Origin: Streptomyces roseofulvus
Lineage (GTDB): Bacteria; Actinomycetota; Actinomycetes; Streptomycetales; Streptomycetaceae
Length of the DNA: 64,000 nt
Reading direction: 5' to 3'
Assembly: GCF_039534915.1 (NCBI RefSeq)
Contig: NZ_BAAAWE010000001.1
Coordinates: 5,084,001 to 5,148,000, forward strand
The notes under the pieces were generated by a model. That model worked only from the letters and a program-made list of their open reading frames with translations. It was not told the DNA's origin and did not search any database. The position numbers and the translations under genes are program-made. Below are positions 41,845 through 52,430 of this stretch, piece by piece (position 1 is the stretch's first letter; every line of letters begins with the position of its first letter).

Positions 41845-42999
41845 ATGAGCGACCAGCACAGCCACCAGAACTTCGAGACCCGCGCCATCCACGCGGGCAA
41901 CACCGCCGACCCGCTGACCGGCGCGGTCGTCCCGCCCATCTACCAGGTGTCCACCTACAAGCAGGACGGTGTGGGCGGGCTCCGCGGCGGCTACGAGTAC
42001 AGCCGCAGCGCCAATCCGACCCGTACGGCCCTGGAGGAGAACCTGGCGGCCCTGGAGGGCGGCCGGCGCGGACTCGCCTTCGCCTCCGGCCTGGCCGCCG
42101 AGGACTGCCTGCTGCGCACGCTGCTCGTGCCCGGCGACCACGTGGTGATCCCCAACGACGCGTACGGCGGCACCTTCCGGCTCTTCGCCAAGGTCGTCCA
42201 GCGCTGGGGCGTGGACTTCTCCGTCGCCGACACCTCGGACATCGCGTCCGTGCGCGGCGCGATCAACGACCGCACCAAGCTGATCTGGGTCGAGACCCCC
42301 TCCAACCCGCTGCTCGGCATCACCGACATCGAGGCCGTCGCGGGCGTCGCCCGCCAGGCCGGGGTGAAGCTGGTCGTCGACAACACCTTCGCCTCGCCCT
42401 ACCTCCAGCAGCCGCTGGCGCTCGGCGCGGACGTCGTCGTCCACTCCCTCACCAAGTACATGGGCGGCCACTCGGACGTCGTCGGCGGCGCCCTGATCGC
42501 GGCGGACGCCGAGCTCGGCGAGGAGCTGGCGTACCACCAGAACGCGATGGGCGCGGTGGCCGGTCCGTTCGACTCGTGGATCGTGCTGCGGGGCATCAAG
42601 ACCCTCGCCGTCCGCATGGACCGGCACGGCGAGAACGCCACCAAGGTCGCCGACTTCCTCACCCGGCACCCGAAGGTGACGCAGGTGCTCTACCCGGGCC
42701 TCGCCGAGCACCCGGGCCACGAGATCGCGGCCAAGCAGATGCGCTCCTTCGGCGGCATGATCTCCTTCCGCGTCGAGGGCGGCGAGGAGGCGGCGGTCGG
42801 CGTCTGCAACCGCGCGAAGCTCTTCACCCTGGGCGAGTCCCTCGGCGGCGTCGAGTCGCTGATCGAGCACCCGGGCCGGATGACGCACGCCAGCGTCGCC
42901 GGTTCCGCCCTGGAGGTCCCGGCCGACCTGGTCCGCCTCTCGGTGGGCATCGAGAACGCCGACGACCTGATCGCGGACCTGCGCGAGGCGCTGGGCTGA
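41845..42999 (+). CDS. metB: Cystathionine gamma-synthase (PLP)
   Basis: 384 aa. The Cys/Met metabolism PLP fold is clear: ETRAIHAGNTADPLTGAVVP, YEYSRSANPTRTALEENLAA, WVETPSNPLLGITDI, and the Schiff-base Lys in HSLTKYMGGHSDVVGG. The terminal LFTLGESLGGVESLIEHPGR matches the MetB/cystathionine lyase branch. It joins O-acyl-homoserine with cysteine, or acts in the reverse pathway; sequence alone cannot separate MetB from gamma-lyase. Terminator follows. Confidence 0.9.
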   Translation: MSDQHSHQNFETRAIHAGNTADPLTGAVVPPIYQVSTYKQDGVGGLRGGYEYSRSANPTRTALEENLAALEGGRRGLAFASGLAAEDCLLRTLLVPGDHVVIPNDAYGGTFRLFAKVVQRWGVDFSVADTSDIASVRGAINDRTKLIWVETPSNPLLGITDIEAVAGVARQAGVKLVVDNTFASPYLQQPLALGADVVVHSLTKYMGGHSDVVGGALIAADAELGEELAYHQNAMGAVAGPFDSWIVLRGIKTLAVRMDRHGENATKVADFLTRHPKVTQVLYPGLAEHPGHEIAAKQMRSFGGMISFRVEGGEEAAVGVCNRAKLFTLGESLGGVESLIEHPGRMTHASVAGSALEVPADLVRLSVGIENADDLIADLREALG

Positions 43000-43018
43000 C
43001 CCGCACCCCCGTACCGAA

Positions 43019-43053
43019 GGGGCCCGGGTGCGGCGATCCCGCACCCGGGCCCC
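43019..43053 (+). terminator. Terminator after metB
   Basis: A perfect 15-bp stem GGGGCCCGGGTGCGG / CCGCACCCGGGCCCC, 5-nt loop, between convergent genes. Confidence 0.85.
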
Positions 43054-43062
43054 CGGTGCCGC

Positions 43063-43254
43063 TCAGGTCCCGGGCAGCGCGTCCTTCAGGCTCGCCCTGA
43101 CCTCGTCGCGCAGCTCCTGGGTGTCCTGGTGCTCGTGGACGGAGACCGCGTGCTCGGTCGCGGCGCGGACCACTTCCTCCTCCTCGCCCGAGATGTAGAG
43201 CGAGCAGCCCGACACGCTCGGCGTGTCGCGGCAGTCGGCGGCTTTCCTGGTCAT
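43063..43254 (-). CDS. DUF1059-family small protein
   Basis: 63 aa from ATG 43254. It has the family features KAADCRDTPSVSGCSLYISG (two Cys) and AATEHAVSVHEHQDTQELRD (His-rich helix). Function unknown. Starting further upstream would add a non-conserved Arg-rich stretch. It is the last gene before the metB terminator. Confidence 0.85.
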   Translation of the reverse strand: MTRKAADCRDTPSVSGCSLYISGEEEEVVRAATEHAVSVHEHQDTQELRDEVRASLKDALPGT

Positions 43255-43310
43255 GTCGGCCTCCTGCGATGCTGTTCCGACCGACCCCCTCCTCCAGGCT
43301 AGAGCCGTCC

Positions 43311-43559
43311 TCACGGCCCGGCGAACGGCGGCGTCGTGGCGGCCGGCGGAGCCTCCCAGGGCCGCGCCTCCGCCGCCCAGAGGGCGAATCCGAGCGCGGT
43401 GATCCCGGCCAGTACCCCGCCGGCCCGCCGCAGTGCCCTGTGCCGCCGCCGCACCCGGCCGCCGCGCTCCGCCGCCCGCGCGCCGAGCCCGGCCGGCACC
43501 GGCGGGTGCGGGGTGTCGAGCAGCCGCCGGACGGCCGCCTCCTTCTCGCCGTGCCTCAC
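43311..43559 (-). CDS. Small single-pass membrane protein coupled to a sigma-like gene
   Basis: 82 aa from GTG 43559. The N-terminal half is charged (EKEAAVRRLLDT, RRRHRALRR) and the middle holds one hydrophobic helix (AGGVLAGITALGFALWAAEA), with a short Pro/Ala-rich outer tail. Its GTGA start overlaps the stop of the sigma-like gene, which suggests coupled synthesis. Size and topology would fit a minimal membrane anti-sigma or partner, but no zinc motif or known anti-sigma fold is seen. Confidence 0.75.
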   Translation of the reverse strand: MRHGEKEAAVRRLLDTPHPPVPAGLGARAAERGGRVRRRHRALRRAGGVLAGITALGFALWAAEARPWEAPPAATTPPFAGP

Positions 43560-44011
43560 GCGGCCTCCCTCGATCCGCCCGGTGCCCGCAGCCGGGCCAC
43601 CGCGCGGGCGCACACCGCCCGGATCCGGGCCTCCGGGAGCCCGAGCAGCGCGGCGGTCTGCTCCTCGGGCACGCCCTCGTACAGCCGCAGCACCAGCACC
43701 AGCCGCTCGGCGGGGGTGAGGACGCCGAGGACCCCGCCGCGGCCGGTGCGGTGCCGCCAGGCGGTGCGTGCGAAGCGGAGGGCGAGCTCGTCCCGGGTGA
43801 GCGCGTACGGGTCCTCGTCGCCGCCCCGGTCGAGCACCGCGTAGGTGTGGGCGAGGGCGGCGGTCAACAGGGCGTGCGCGGACGGGTTCCGGGCCCGGGT
43901 CTCGGCGGTGAGCAGCGTGGCGACGTGCAGCAGCCGCCCCGCCGCGCCCGCCACGAAGGCGTCGAACTCCCCGGCGCGGGCGGCGTGTTCGGATCGGGTC
44001 CGCTTCCCCAT
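43556..44011 (-). CDS. Truncated ECF sigma-like protein
   Basis: 151 aa. The C-terminal half is a clear sigma region 4: LTPAERLVLVLRLYEGVPEE then QTAALLGLPEARIRAVCARA. The N-terminal half (FDAFVAGAAGRLLHVATLLT then ...HALLTAALAHTYAVLD) only weakly resembles region 2. It may be a divergent ECF sigma factor or a sigma-derived regulator. The overlapping downstream membrane protein gene could be its partner. GC and codon use match the neighbours. Confidence 0.75.
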   Translation of the reverse strand: MGKRTRSEHAARAGEFDAFVAGAAGRLLHVATLLTAETRARNPSAHALLTAALAHTYAVLDRGGDEDPYALTRDELALRFARTAWRHRTGRGGVLGVLTPAERLVLVLRLYEGVPEEQTAALLGLPEARIRAVCARAVARLRAPGGSREAA

Positions 44012-44076
44012 CCCTCATGTATGGGTCCGGCGCGCGGCGGGGTCAACCCCCGTGCGCCGGTCGGCCGCGCGCGGGG

Positions 44077-44577
44077 TCAGCCGCTCTGCGGGGAGCCGGC
44101 GGAGGCGCCCTGGCGGGCGGAGAGCGCCGCGTTGAAGCGGGTGAGCAGGGAGCAGAAGGAGGCGCGCTCGTCCTCGGTCCAGCCGTCGGTGACCTCGGCC
44201 ATCAGCGTGCGCCGCGAGGAGCGGACCTCCTCCAGGCGGTCGAGGCCGCGCGGGGAGAGCTGGAGGACGACCGCGCGGCCGTCCTCGGGGTGCGAGGCGC
44301 GGCTGACGAGGCCGGAGTCGACGAGCGGGGCGACCTGGCGGGTGACGGTGGAGGAGTCGATCCCCATGCCCGCCGCGAGCGCCTTGACGCCCATCGGCCC
44401 TTCCTGGTCGAGCCGGTTGAGCAGGAGGTAGGCGGCCCGGTCCATGGAGTTGCGGAGCTGGCCGGTGCCGCCGAGGCGGGTCTGCTCGGCCCGGCGGGCG
44501 AAGACGGCCACCTGGTGCTGGAGGGCATCGAGGAGACCGGGATCAAGCTCAGTCGTCATGTCCTGAGATGTGGGCAT
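44077..44577 (-). CDS. MarR-family transcriptional regulator
   Basis: 166 aa from ATG 44577 (or ATG 44559). The winged HTH is AYLLLNRLDQEGPMGVKALA followed by MGIDSSTVTRQVAPLVDSGL and SHPEDGRAVVLQLSPRGLD. MarR proteins respond to small ligands and control transporters or stress genes. It is divergent from ilvA; the ABC exporter genes at 46-48 kb are possible but unproven targets. Confidence 0.9.
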   Translation of the reverse strand: MPTSQDMTTELDPGLLDALQHQVAVFARRAEQTRLGGTGQLRNSMDRAAYLLLNRLDQEGPMGVKALAAGMGIDSSTVTRQVAPLVDSGLVSRASHPEDGRAVVLQLSPRGLDRLEEVRSSRRTLMAEVTDGWTEDERASFCSLLTRFNAALSARQGASAGSPQSG

Positions 44578-44723
44578 GGCTGGGGGGCTCTCTCGTGCGG
44601 GGGTGGTCGGTGTGGGGGACAGAGTACGCGGACGGGAGGGGCTCCGTACCGGCCGTGCGCAAACCCGTTCCCGGCCCGTGGGCCGGGCGGCCGCAGGGCC
44701 GGTGAGCTGCGAGACTTGGGGTC

Positions 44724-45953
44724 ATGACCTTCGGTACGCGACGCCCCTTGCACCGCCTGATGCTCGACGATGTGCGCGGGGCGCAGAAGATGCTGGCGGG
44801 GGTGGCCCGGACGACCGCCCTGGAGGGCAGCCGCCATCTCTCCTCGCTGGTCGGGGCCCCGGTGCTGCTCAAGTGCGAGAACCTCCAGCGGACCGGCTCG
44901 TTCAAGCTGCGCGGCGCGTACGTGCGGATCGCCGGGCTCCGGCCGGAGGAGAAGGCGGCCGGGGTGGTCGCCGCCTCGGCCGGCAACCACGCGCAGGGCG
45001 TGGCGCTCGCCTCGCAGCTGCTCGGGGTGCACGCGACCGTGTTCATGCCGGTCGGGGCGCCGCTGCCGAAGGTCGCGGCGACCCGGGAGTACGGCGCCGA
45101 CGTGCGGCTGCACGGGCACGTGGTGGACGAGACGCTGGCCGCGGCGCAGGAGTACGCGCGGGAGACCGGTGCCGTCTTCATCCACCCCTTCGACCACCCG
45201 GACGTGATCGTCGGCCAGGGCACGGTCGGCCTGGAGATCCTGGAGCAGTGCCCGGAGGTCCGCACGATCGTCGTCGGTGTCGGCGGCGGCGGGCTCGCGG
45301 CCGGCATCGGCCTCGCGGTGAAGTCGGTCCGCCCGGACGTGCGGATCGTGGGCGTACAGGCGGAGGGCGCGGCGGCCTATCCGCCGTCGCTGGCGGCCGG
45401 CCACCCGGTGGTGGTCGACTCGCCGGTGACGATGGCCGACGGGATCAAGGTGGGGCGGCCCGGGGACGTGCCGTTCGGCCTGGTCCAGGAGTACGTGGAC
45501 GAGGTGCGCACGGTCTCGGAGGACGCGCTCTCCTCGGCGCTGCTGCTCTGCCTGGAGCGGGCGAAGCTGGTGGTGGAGCCGGCCGGGGCGAGCCCGGTGG
45601 CGGCGCTGCTGAGCGACCCGGAGTCGTTCCGGGGCCCGGTGGTCGCGGTCCTCTCGGGCGGGAACGTGGACCCGCTGCTGTTGCAGCGCATCCTGCGGCA
45701 CGGCATGGCGGCGGCCGGGCGCTATCTGAGCCTGCGGCTGCGGGTGGCGGACCGGCCGGGGGCGCTCGCGACGCTGCTCGCGGTGCTGACGGTGGTGGAC
45801 GCGAACGTCCTCGACGTCAGTCACGTACGGACCGATCCGCGGCTCGGTCTGACGGAGGTCGAGGTGGAGCTGCACCTGGAGACGAAGGGGCCGGAGCACT
45901 GCCGGGAGGTCGAGGGGGCGCTGCGGGAGGCGGGGTACACGGTCCTGGGCTGA
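44724..45953 (+). CDS. ilvA: Threonine dehydratase with ACT-like domain
   Basis: 409 aa. The PLP Lys lies in RTGSFKLRGAYVR, followed by SAGNHAQGVALASQLLG, the phosphate-binding VVGVGGGGLAAGIGLAVKSV, and a C-terminal ACT-like regulatory domain (about 325-409, YLSLRLRVADRPGALATLLA). It converts threonine to 2-oxobutyrate, entry to isoleucine synthesis. A single ACT suggests the shorter, TdcB-like regulated form. Annotated ilvA or tdcB interchangeably. Confidence 0.9.
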   Translation: MTFGTRRPLHRLMLDDVRGAQKMLAGVARTTALEGSRHLSSLVGAPVLLKCENLQRTGSFKLRGAYVRIAGLRPEEKAAGVVAASAGNHAQGVALASQLLGVHATVFMPVGAPLPKVAATREYGADVRLHGHVVDETLAAAQEYARETGAVFIHPFDHPDVIVGQGTVGLEILEQCPEVRTIVVGVGGGGLAAGIGLAVKSVRPDVRIVGVQAEGAAAYPPSLAAGHPVVVDSPVTMADGIKVGRPGDVPFGLVQEYVDEVRTVSEDALSSALLLCLERAKLVVEPAGASPVAALLSDPESFRGPVVAVLSGGNVDPLLLQRILRHGMAAAGRYLSLRLRVADRPGALATLLAVLTVVDANVLDVSHVRTDPRLGLTEVEVELHLETKGPEHCREVEGALREAGYTVLG

Positions 45954-46010
45954 GCACGGCCCCGCGCACTGTCCTAGGATCGGCAGAAATGCCCGAAATG
46001 ATCCGGGAGT

Positions 46011-47054
46011 GTGGACATGCCAGGCGCGATCCACGCCGAGGGACTGGTGAAGACCTTCGGCGACGTCACCGCTCTGGACGGGGTGGACCTCGACGTGCCC
46101 GAGGGCACCGTCCTCGGTCTGCTCGGCCCCAACGGAGCGGGGAAGACCACCACCGTACGAGTCCTGACGACCCTGCTCAGACCGGACCGCGGCACCGCCA
46201 CCGTCGCCGGCGTCGACGTCCTCGCCCACCCCAACGAGGTCCGCCGCTCCATCGGCCTCTCCGGCCAGTTCGCCGCCGTCGACGAGTACCTCACCGGCCG
46301 CGAGAACCTCCAGATGGTCGGACAGCTCTACCAGATGAGGTCCGGGGACGCGAAAGCCCGCGCCGACGAGCTCCTGGAGCGCTTCCGCCTCGACGACGCC
46401 GCCGACCGCCCCGCCAAGACGTACTCCGGCGGCATGCGCCGCCGCCTCGACCTCGCCGCCGCCCTGGTCGTCGCCCCGCCCGTGATGTTCATGGACGAGC
46501 CGACCACCGGCCTCGACCCCCGCAACCGCCAGGCCCTGTGGGACGTCATCAAGGAACTCGTCTCCGGCGGCACCACCCTGCTCCTCACCACCCAGTACCT
46601 GGAGGAGGCCGACCACCTCGCCCACGACATCGCGGTGGTCGACCACGGCAGGGTCATCGCCCGCGGCACCTCCGACCAGCTCAAGGCCCGCACCGGCGGC
46701 GAACGCGTCGAGGTCGTCGTCCACGACCGCGAGGCCATCGCCCCCGCCCGCGCCGTCCTCGCCCGCTACGGCCCCGGCGAACGCGGCCTCGACGACGTCT
46801 CCGTCGAGGACCACACCCGCAGGCTCACCGTCCCCGTCACCGGCGGCGCCAAGCTGCTCGCCGAGGTCATCCGCGACCTGGACGCCGTCGGTGTCGAGAT
46901 CGACGACATCGGCCTGCGCCGCCCCACCCTCGACGACGTCTTCATCTCGCTCACCGGCCACGCCGCCGCGCGCGAACAGGACGACGAGCACGGGGACGGC
47001 GCGGACCGGCCCCCCGCCCGGGGCCGCAAGCACCGGAAGGAGCCCGCCGCGTGA
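46011..47054 (+). CDS. ABC transporter ATPase (DrrA-like)
   Basis: 347 aa from GTG 46011 (ATG 46017 possible). Walker A GPNGAGKTT, Q-loop near IGLSGQFAAVDEYLTGRENL, signature YSGGMRRRLDLAAALV, Walker B VMFMDEPTTGLD and an H-region TTQYLEEAD. The C-terminal domain and the L-x-x-P-T-L-D-D-V-F-I motif place it in the daunorubicin-resistance DrrA group, exporters of drugs or lipids. Its tail is highly charged. It overlaps the permease gene by GTGA. Confidence 0.92.
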   Translation: MDMPGAIHAEGLVKTFGDVTALDGVDLDVPEGTVLGLLGPNGAGKTTTVRVLTTLLRPDRGTATVAGVDVLAHPNEVRRSIGLSGQFAAVDEYLTGRENLQMVGQLYQMRSGDAKARADELLERFRLDDAADRPAKTYSGGMRRRLDLAAALVVAPPVMFMDEPTTGLDPRNRQALWDVIKELVSGGTTLLLTTQYLEEADHLAHDIAVVDHGRVIARGTSDQLKARTGGERVEVVVHDREAIAPARAVLARYGPGERGLDDVSVEDHTRRLTVPVTGGAKLLAEVIRDLDAVGVEIDDIGLRRPTLDDVFISLTGHAAAREQDDEHGDGADRPPARGRKHRKEPAA

Positions 47055-47896
47055 CCACCCTCGACACCGCCCCGCACGTCCCCGCACCCCGCGGCGGGAT
47101 CGCCCAGTCGATCGCGGACTCCCTCGTCGTCACCAAGCGGAACCTGATCCGCATGTCCAGGATCCCGGAGATGGTCATCTTCGGGCTGATCCAGCCGGTC
47201 ATGTTCGTGGTCCTGTTCAGCTTCGTCTTCGGCGGCTCCATGAGCGTCGGCGGCGACACCGACCCGGTCGTCTACCGGAACTTCCTGATGGCCGGCATCT
47301 TCGCCCAGACCGTCACGTTCGCCACCGCCGGAGCGGGCGCCGGCATCGCCGACGACATGCACAAGGGCCTCGTCGACCGCTTCCGCTCGCTGCCGATGGC
47401 CCGCGGCGCCGTCCTCACCGGCCGCACCCTCGCCGACCTCGTCCAGACCTCGCTCACCCTCGTGGTCCTCGCCATCGTCGGCCTCATGGTCGGCTGGCGC
47501 ATCCACGAGGGCGTCCCCAAGGCGCTCGGCGCCTTCGCCCTGCTGCTCCTGCTCGGCTACGCCTTCTCCTGGATCGGCGCGCTCATCGGCCTCTCCGTCC
47601 GCACCCCGGAGGCGGCCACCTCCGGCGGCCTGATCTGGCTCTTCCCGGTCACCTTCGTCTCCAACGCGTTCGTGGACCCCAGCCAGATGGCCGACTGGAT
47701 CCGGCCCATCGCCGAGTGGAACCCCTTCAGCGCCACCGTCCAGGCGTGCCGCGAGCTCTTCGGCAACCCCGGCGTCGTCCAGTCCGACGCCTGGCCCATG
47801 CAGCACCCCGTGTGGGCCTCGCTCCTCTGGTCGCTGCTGATCATCGCCGTCTTCCGCACCCTCTCCGTCCGCAAGTACCGCTCCGCCTCCGCCTGA
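47051..47896 (+). CDS. ABC transporter permease (DrrB-like)
   Basis: 281 aa from GTG 47051. ABC-2 type with six helices: FGLIQPVMFVVLFSFVFGGS, LMAGIFAQTVTFATAGAG, DKGLVDRFRSLPMARGAVL-like cytoplasmic loop (MHKGLVDRFRSLPM), SLTLVVLAIVGLMVGW, AFALLLLLGYAFSWIGALIG and a final ASLLWSLLIIAVF. Conserved DrrB motifs FVDPSQMADWIRPIAEWNPF fit. It forms an exporter with the ATPase; substrate unknown. Confidence 0.92.
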   Translation: MTTLDTAPHVPAPRGGIAQSIADSLVVTKRNLIRMSRIPEMVIFGLIQPVMFVVLFSFVFGGSMSVGGDTDPVVYRNFLMAGIFAQTVTFATAGAGAGIADDMHKGLVDRFRSLPMARGAVLTGRTLADLVQTSLTLVVLAIVGLMVGWRIHEGVPKALGAFALLLLLGYAFSWIGALIGLSVRTPEAATSGGLIWLFPVTFVSNAFVDPSQMADWIRPIAEWNPFSATVQACRELFGNPGVVQSDAWPMQHPVWASLLWSLLIIAVFRTLSVRKYRSASA

Positions 47897-47912
47897 GCGG
47901 CACCCGGCACGC

Positions 47913-47948
47913 CGAAGGGCCGGCCCCCCTCGGGGGACCGGCCCTTCG
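47913..47948 (+). terminator. Terminator between the ABC permease and greA
   Basis: An 11-bp stem CGAAGGGCCGG / CCGGCCCTTCG with additional C/G pairing in the loop, between convergent genes. Confidence 0.8.
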
Positions 47949-47970
47949 CACGTGTGGAGAAGGCGGGGCC

Positions 47971-48468
47971 TCAGCCGGTGTACGGCTTCGCGCTGAGGAT
48001 CTTCACCATGGCCTTCTTGCCGTTCGGCAGCTCGTACTCGGCGTCGTCACCGGCCTTCTTGCCGTTGACGCCGATGCCGAGCGGCGACTGCGGAGAGTAG
48101 GTCTCGATGTCACCGCTCGCGTACTCGCGGGAGGCGAGCAGGAAGGTCATCGTGTCGGACTCGTCGCCGTCGAAGGCGATGGTCACGACCATGCCGGGCT
48201 CGACGACGCCGTCGTCCGCCGGGGCCTCGCCCACCTTGGCGTTCTGCAGCAGCTGGGTGAGCTGGCGGACCCGGAGCTCCTGCTTGCCCTGCTCCTCCTT
48301 GGCCGCGTGGTACCCGCCGTTCTCGCGAAGGTCGCCCTCCTCGCGCGCGGCAGCGATCTTCGCGGCGATCTCGGTACGCGCGGGACCAGACAGGTACTCA
48401 AGCTCGTCCTTGAGCTTGTTGTACGCCTCCTGGGTGAGCCAGGTGACGTTGTCGCTGGTCTGGGTCAC
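47971..48468 (-). CDS. greA: Transcription elongation factor GreA
   Basis: 165 aa from GTG 48468. The N-terminal coiled coil reads WLTQEAYNKLKDELEYLSG then AKIAAAREEGDLRENGGYHA with the acidic tip (D-L-R-E-N) that reaches the RNA polymerase active site. The C-terminal FKBP-like domain has SPLGIGVNGKKAGDDAEYEL. It rescues backtracked polymerase by stimulating transcript cleavage. The upstream region to 48657 holds its promoter. Confidence 0.95.
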   Translation of the reverse strand: MTQTSDNVTWLTQEAYNKLKDELEYLSGPARTEIAAKIAAAREEGDLRENGGYHAAKEEQGKQELRVRQLTQLLQNAKVGEAPADDGVVEPGMVVTIAFDGDESDTMTFLLASREYASGDIETYSPQSPLGIGVNGKKAGDDAEYELPNGKKAMVKILSAKPYTG

Positions 48469-48657
48469 AGGTGCTCCTCGTAGGTACTGGGAATACAAAG
48501 CATCGCCCTACGCGGGAAACCCTCGCTTCCCGGGTGGGCGAAAGCACGAGCCTAACAATGAGTGGCGGAAAGCGGGAGGACATAAACCATCGGGATGGCG
48601 TCGCTCCAGGTCACCGCGCCGACCCGCCGGGACTCGCTGCCCGTCCCCTACCCACCG

Positions 48658-49059
48658 CTACCGCGCCGTACACCCCATGAGCTCGGCACTGGTCGCCCGG
48701 GCGGTCGTCCGGAGGGAGTAGACGCGGTCGACCCGGGACCCCGGCTCGGCGACGGTGACGTCCTTGCGGGCCACCTCGGCCCCGTCCTCGGAGCGGGACC
48801 GGAGCGTGCACACGCCCTCGACGCCCTCGTCCTTGCGGATCTCCAGGTGCACCTGCACCTCGGTGTCGCTCACCACGTCGAACTTGATCATCTCGGCGCT
48901 GATCTTGCTGTCCACCACGTAGTGCCAGCCGAACCAGCCGATCATCGCCAGGAAGAGGGTGCCGAGGACCGCTCCGGCCACCTTCAGCTTCCGGTCGGCC
49001 CGCTCGTCCGCCGAGCGCCCGTAGCGCCCCTCTGGCGGCTGCTCTCGCACCGCTGTCAT
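48658..49059 (-). CDS. DUF4307-family membrane protein
   Basis: 133 aa from ATG 49059. One helix near the N-terminus (VAGAVLGTLFLAMIGWFGWH) is followed by an outside beta-rich domain (KFDVVSDTEVQVHLEIRKDE, ...VEGVCTLRSRSEDGAEVARK) with two Cys. This pattern defines DUF4307, found beside mca in actinomycetes. It is divergent from mca. Function unknown. Confidence 0.85.
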   Translation of the reverse strand: MTAVREQPPEGRYGRSADERADRKLKVAGAVLGTLFLAMIGWFGWHYVVDSKISAEMIKFDVVSDTEVQVHLEIRKDEGVEGVCTLRSRSEDGAEVARKDVTVAEPGSRVDRVYSLRTTARATSAELMGCTAR

Positions 49060-49158
49060 GTATCGGTCCTCTCGGGGGCGGGGGCGGCGGAATTTTCCTC
49101 CCCCCGATTCCGTCACTATAGAGACCACCCTCCGCGTCTAATCACTGAGGATCGAGTC

Positions 49159-50040
49159 TTGACTGAGCAGCTGCGACTGATGGCCGTTCACGCCCACCCC
49201 GACGACGAGTCGAGCAAGGGCGCGGCGACCATGGCCAAGTACGTGTCCGAGGGGGTGGACGTCCTCGTGGTGACGTGCACGGGTGGCGAGCGTGGCTCGG
49301 TCCTGAACCCCAAGCTCCAGGGCGACCCCTACATCGAGGAGAACATCCACGAGGTCCGCCGCAAGGAGATGGACGAGGCCCGGGAGATCCTGGGCGTCGG
49401 CCAGGAGTGGCTCGGCTTCGTCGACTCCGGCCTCCCCGAGGGCGACCCGCTGCCCCCGCTGCCCGAGGGCTGCTTCGCCCTGGAGGACGTGGACCACGCC
49501 GCCGGCGCGCTGGTTCGCAAGATCCGCTCCTTCCGTCCGCAGGTCATCACGACCTACGACGAGAACGGCGGCTACCCGCACCCCGACCACATCATGACGC
49601 ACAAGATCACGATGGTGGCCTTCGACGGCGCCGCCGACGCCGAGAAGTACCCCGAGGCCGAGTTCGGCCCGGTCTTCCAGCCGCAGAAGCTCTACTACAA
49701 CCAGGGCTTCAACCGGCCGCGCACCGAGGCGCTGCACCAGGCCCTCCTCGACCGGGGCCTGGAGTCCCCGTACGGCGAGTGGCTCCAGCGGTGGAGCGAG
49801 TTCGAGCGCAAGGAGCGGACGCTCACCACCTTCGTCCCGTGCGCCGACTTCTTCGAGATCCGGGACAAGGCCCTGATCGCCCACCGCACCCAGATCGACC
49901 CCGACGGCGGCTGGTTCCGGGTGCCGATGGAGATCCAGAAGGAGGTCTGGCCGACGGAGGAGTACGAGCTCAGCAAGTCGCTGGTGCCGACCTCCCTCCC
50001 CGAGGAAGATCTCTTCGCGGGCATCCGCGACAATGCCTGA
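49159..50040 (+). CDS. mca: Mycothiol S-conjugate amidase
   Basis: 293 aa from TTG 49159, used because its LTEQLRLM corresponds to the usual MTEQ start; ATG 49180 would cut conserved residues. The zinc site is visible: AVHAHPDDESSKGAATMAKY, with the third ligand in NGGYPHPDHIMTHKI. The enzyme cuts mycothiol conjugates of electrophiles to release mercapturates for export. This gene marks an actinomycete. It overlaps or abuts the next small gene. Confidence 0.95.
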   Translation: MTEQLRLMAVHAHPDDESSKGAATMAKYVSEGVDVLVVTCTGGERGSVLNPKLQGDPYIEENIHEVRRKEMDEAREILGVGQEWLGFVDSGLPEGDPLPPLPEGCFALEDVDHAAGALVRKIRSFRPQVITTYDENGGYPHPDHIMTHKITMVAFDGAADAEKYPEAEFGPVFQPQKLYYNQGFNRPRTEALHQALLDRGLESPYGEWLQRWSEFERKERTLTTFVPCADFFEIRDKALIAHRTQIDPDGGWFRVPMEIQKEVWPTEEYELSKSLVPTSLPEEDLFAGIRDNA

Positions 50041-50041
50041 C

Positions 50042-50275
50042 ATGAGCGCACACCTCGCACTGACGCAGCTGGTCCCCTTCGCCGCCGAAGAGCTGGACAA
50101 GAACAAGGTGACGCCGGGCGTCCTCGGCTTCGTCGTCTTCGCCGCCCTGGCCCTCGCGGTCTGGGCGCTGATGAAGTCGATGAACCGCCACATGAACCGC
50201 GTCTCCTTCGAGGAGACCCCCGACCCGGCCGAGGCCGGCAAGGGCGGCGCGAAGGCCCCGGCCGCGTCGAAGTAG
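50042..50275 (+). CDS. Small single-pass membrane protein downstream of mca
   Basis: 77 aa from ATG 50042; another ATG at 50033 would overlap mca by 8 bp. The middle holds one hydrophobic helix (VLGFVVFAALALAVWALM), with the N-terminal part ALTQLVPFAAEELDKNKVTP outside or flanking. The C-terminal tail is basic/Ala-rich (KGGAKAPAASK). No family is known to me; it is conserved after mca in Streptomyces as far as I recall. Translationally linked to mca. Confidence 0.8.
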   Translation: MSAHLALTQLVPFAAEELDKNKVTPGVLGFVVFAALALAVWALMKSMNRHMNRVSFEETPDPAEAGKGGAKAPAASK

Positions 50276-50281
50276 CGGCAC

Positions 50282-50312
50282 GTCGGCCCGTACCCGCGCG
50301 GTACGGGCCGAC
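50282..50312 (+). terminator. Terminator hairpin after the mca operon
   Basis: A perfect 13-bp stem GTCGGCCCGTACC / GGTACGGGCCGAC with a CGCGC loop, 18 bp before the next ATG. Confidence 0.75.
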
Positions 50313-50329
50313 TGCGGCAGGATGGCCCC

Positions 50330-52354
<2,025 letters not shown>

Positions 52355-52370
52355 GCCCCGCGAACGGACA

Positions 52371-52408
52371 CGGCCCCGCCGCCCCTCCGGAGAGGGACGA
52401 CGGGGCCG
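52371..52408 (+). terminator. Terminator between the YyaL gene and rodlin 1
   Basis: CGGCCCCG...CGGGGCCG outer stem with interrupted inner pairing (CCCTC / GAGGG) between convergent genes. Confidence 0.7.
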
Positions 52409-52430
52409 CGCCGTGGCCGAGCGGCGTGGC

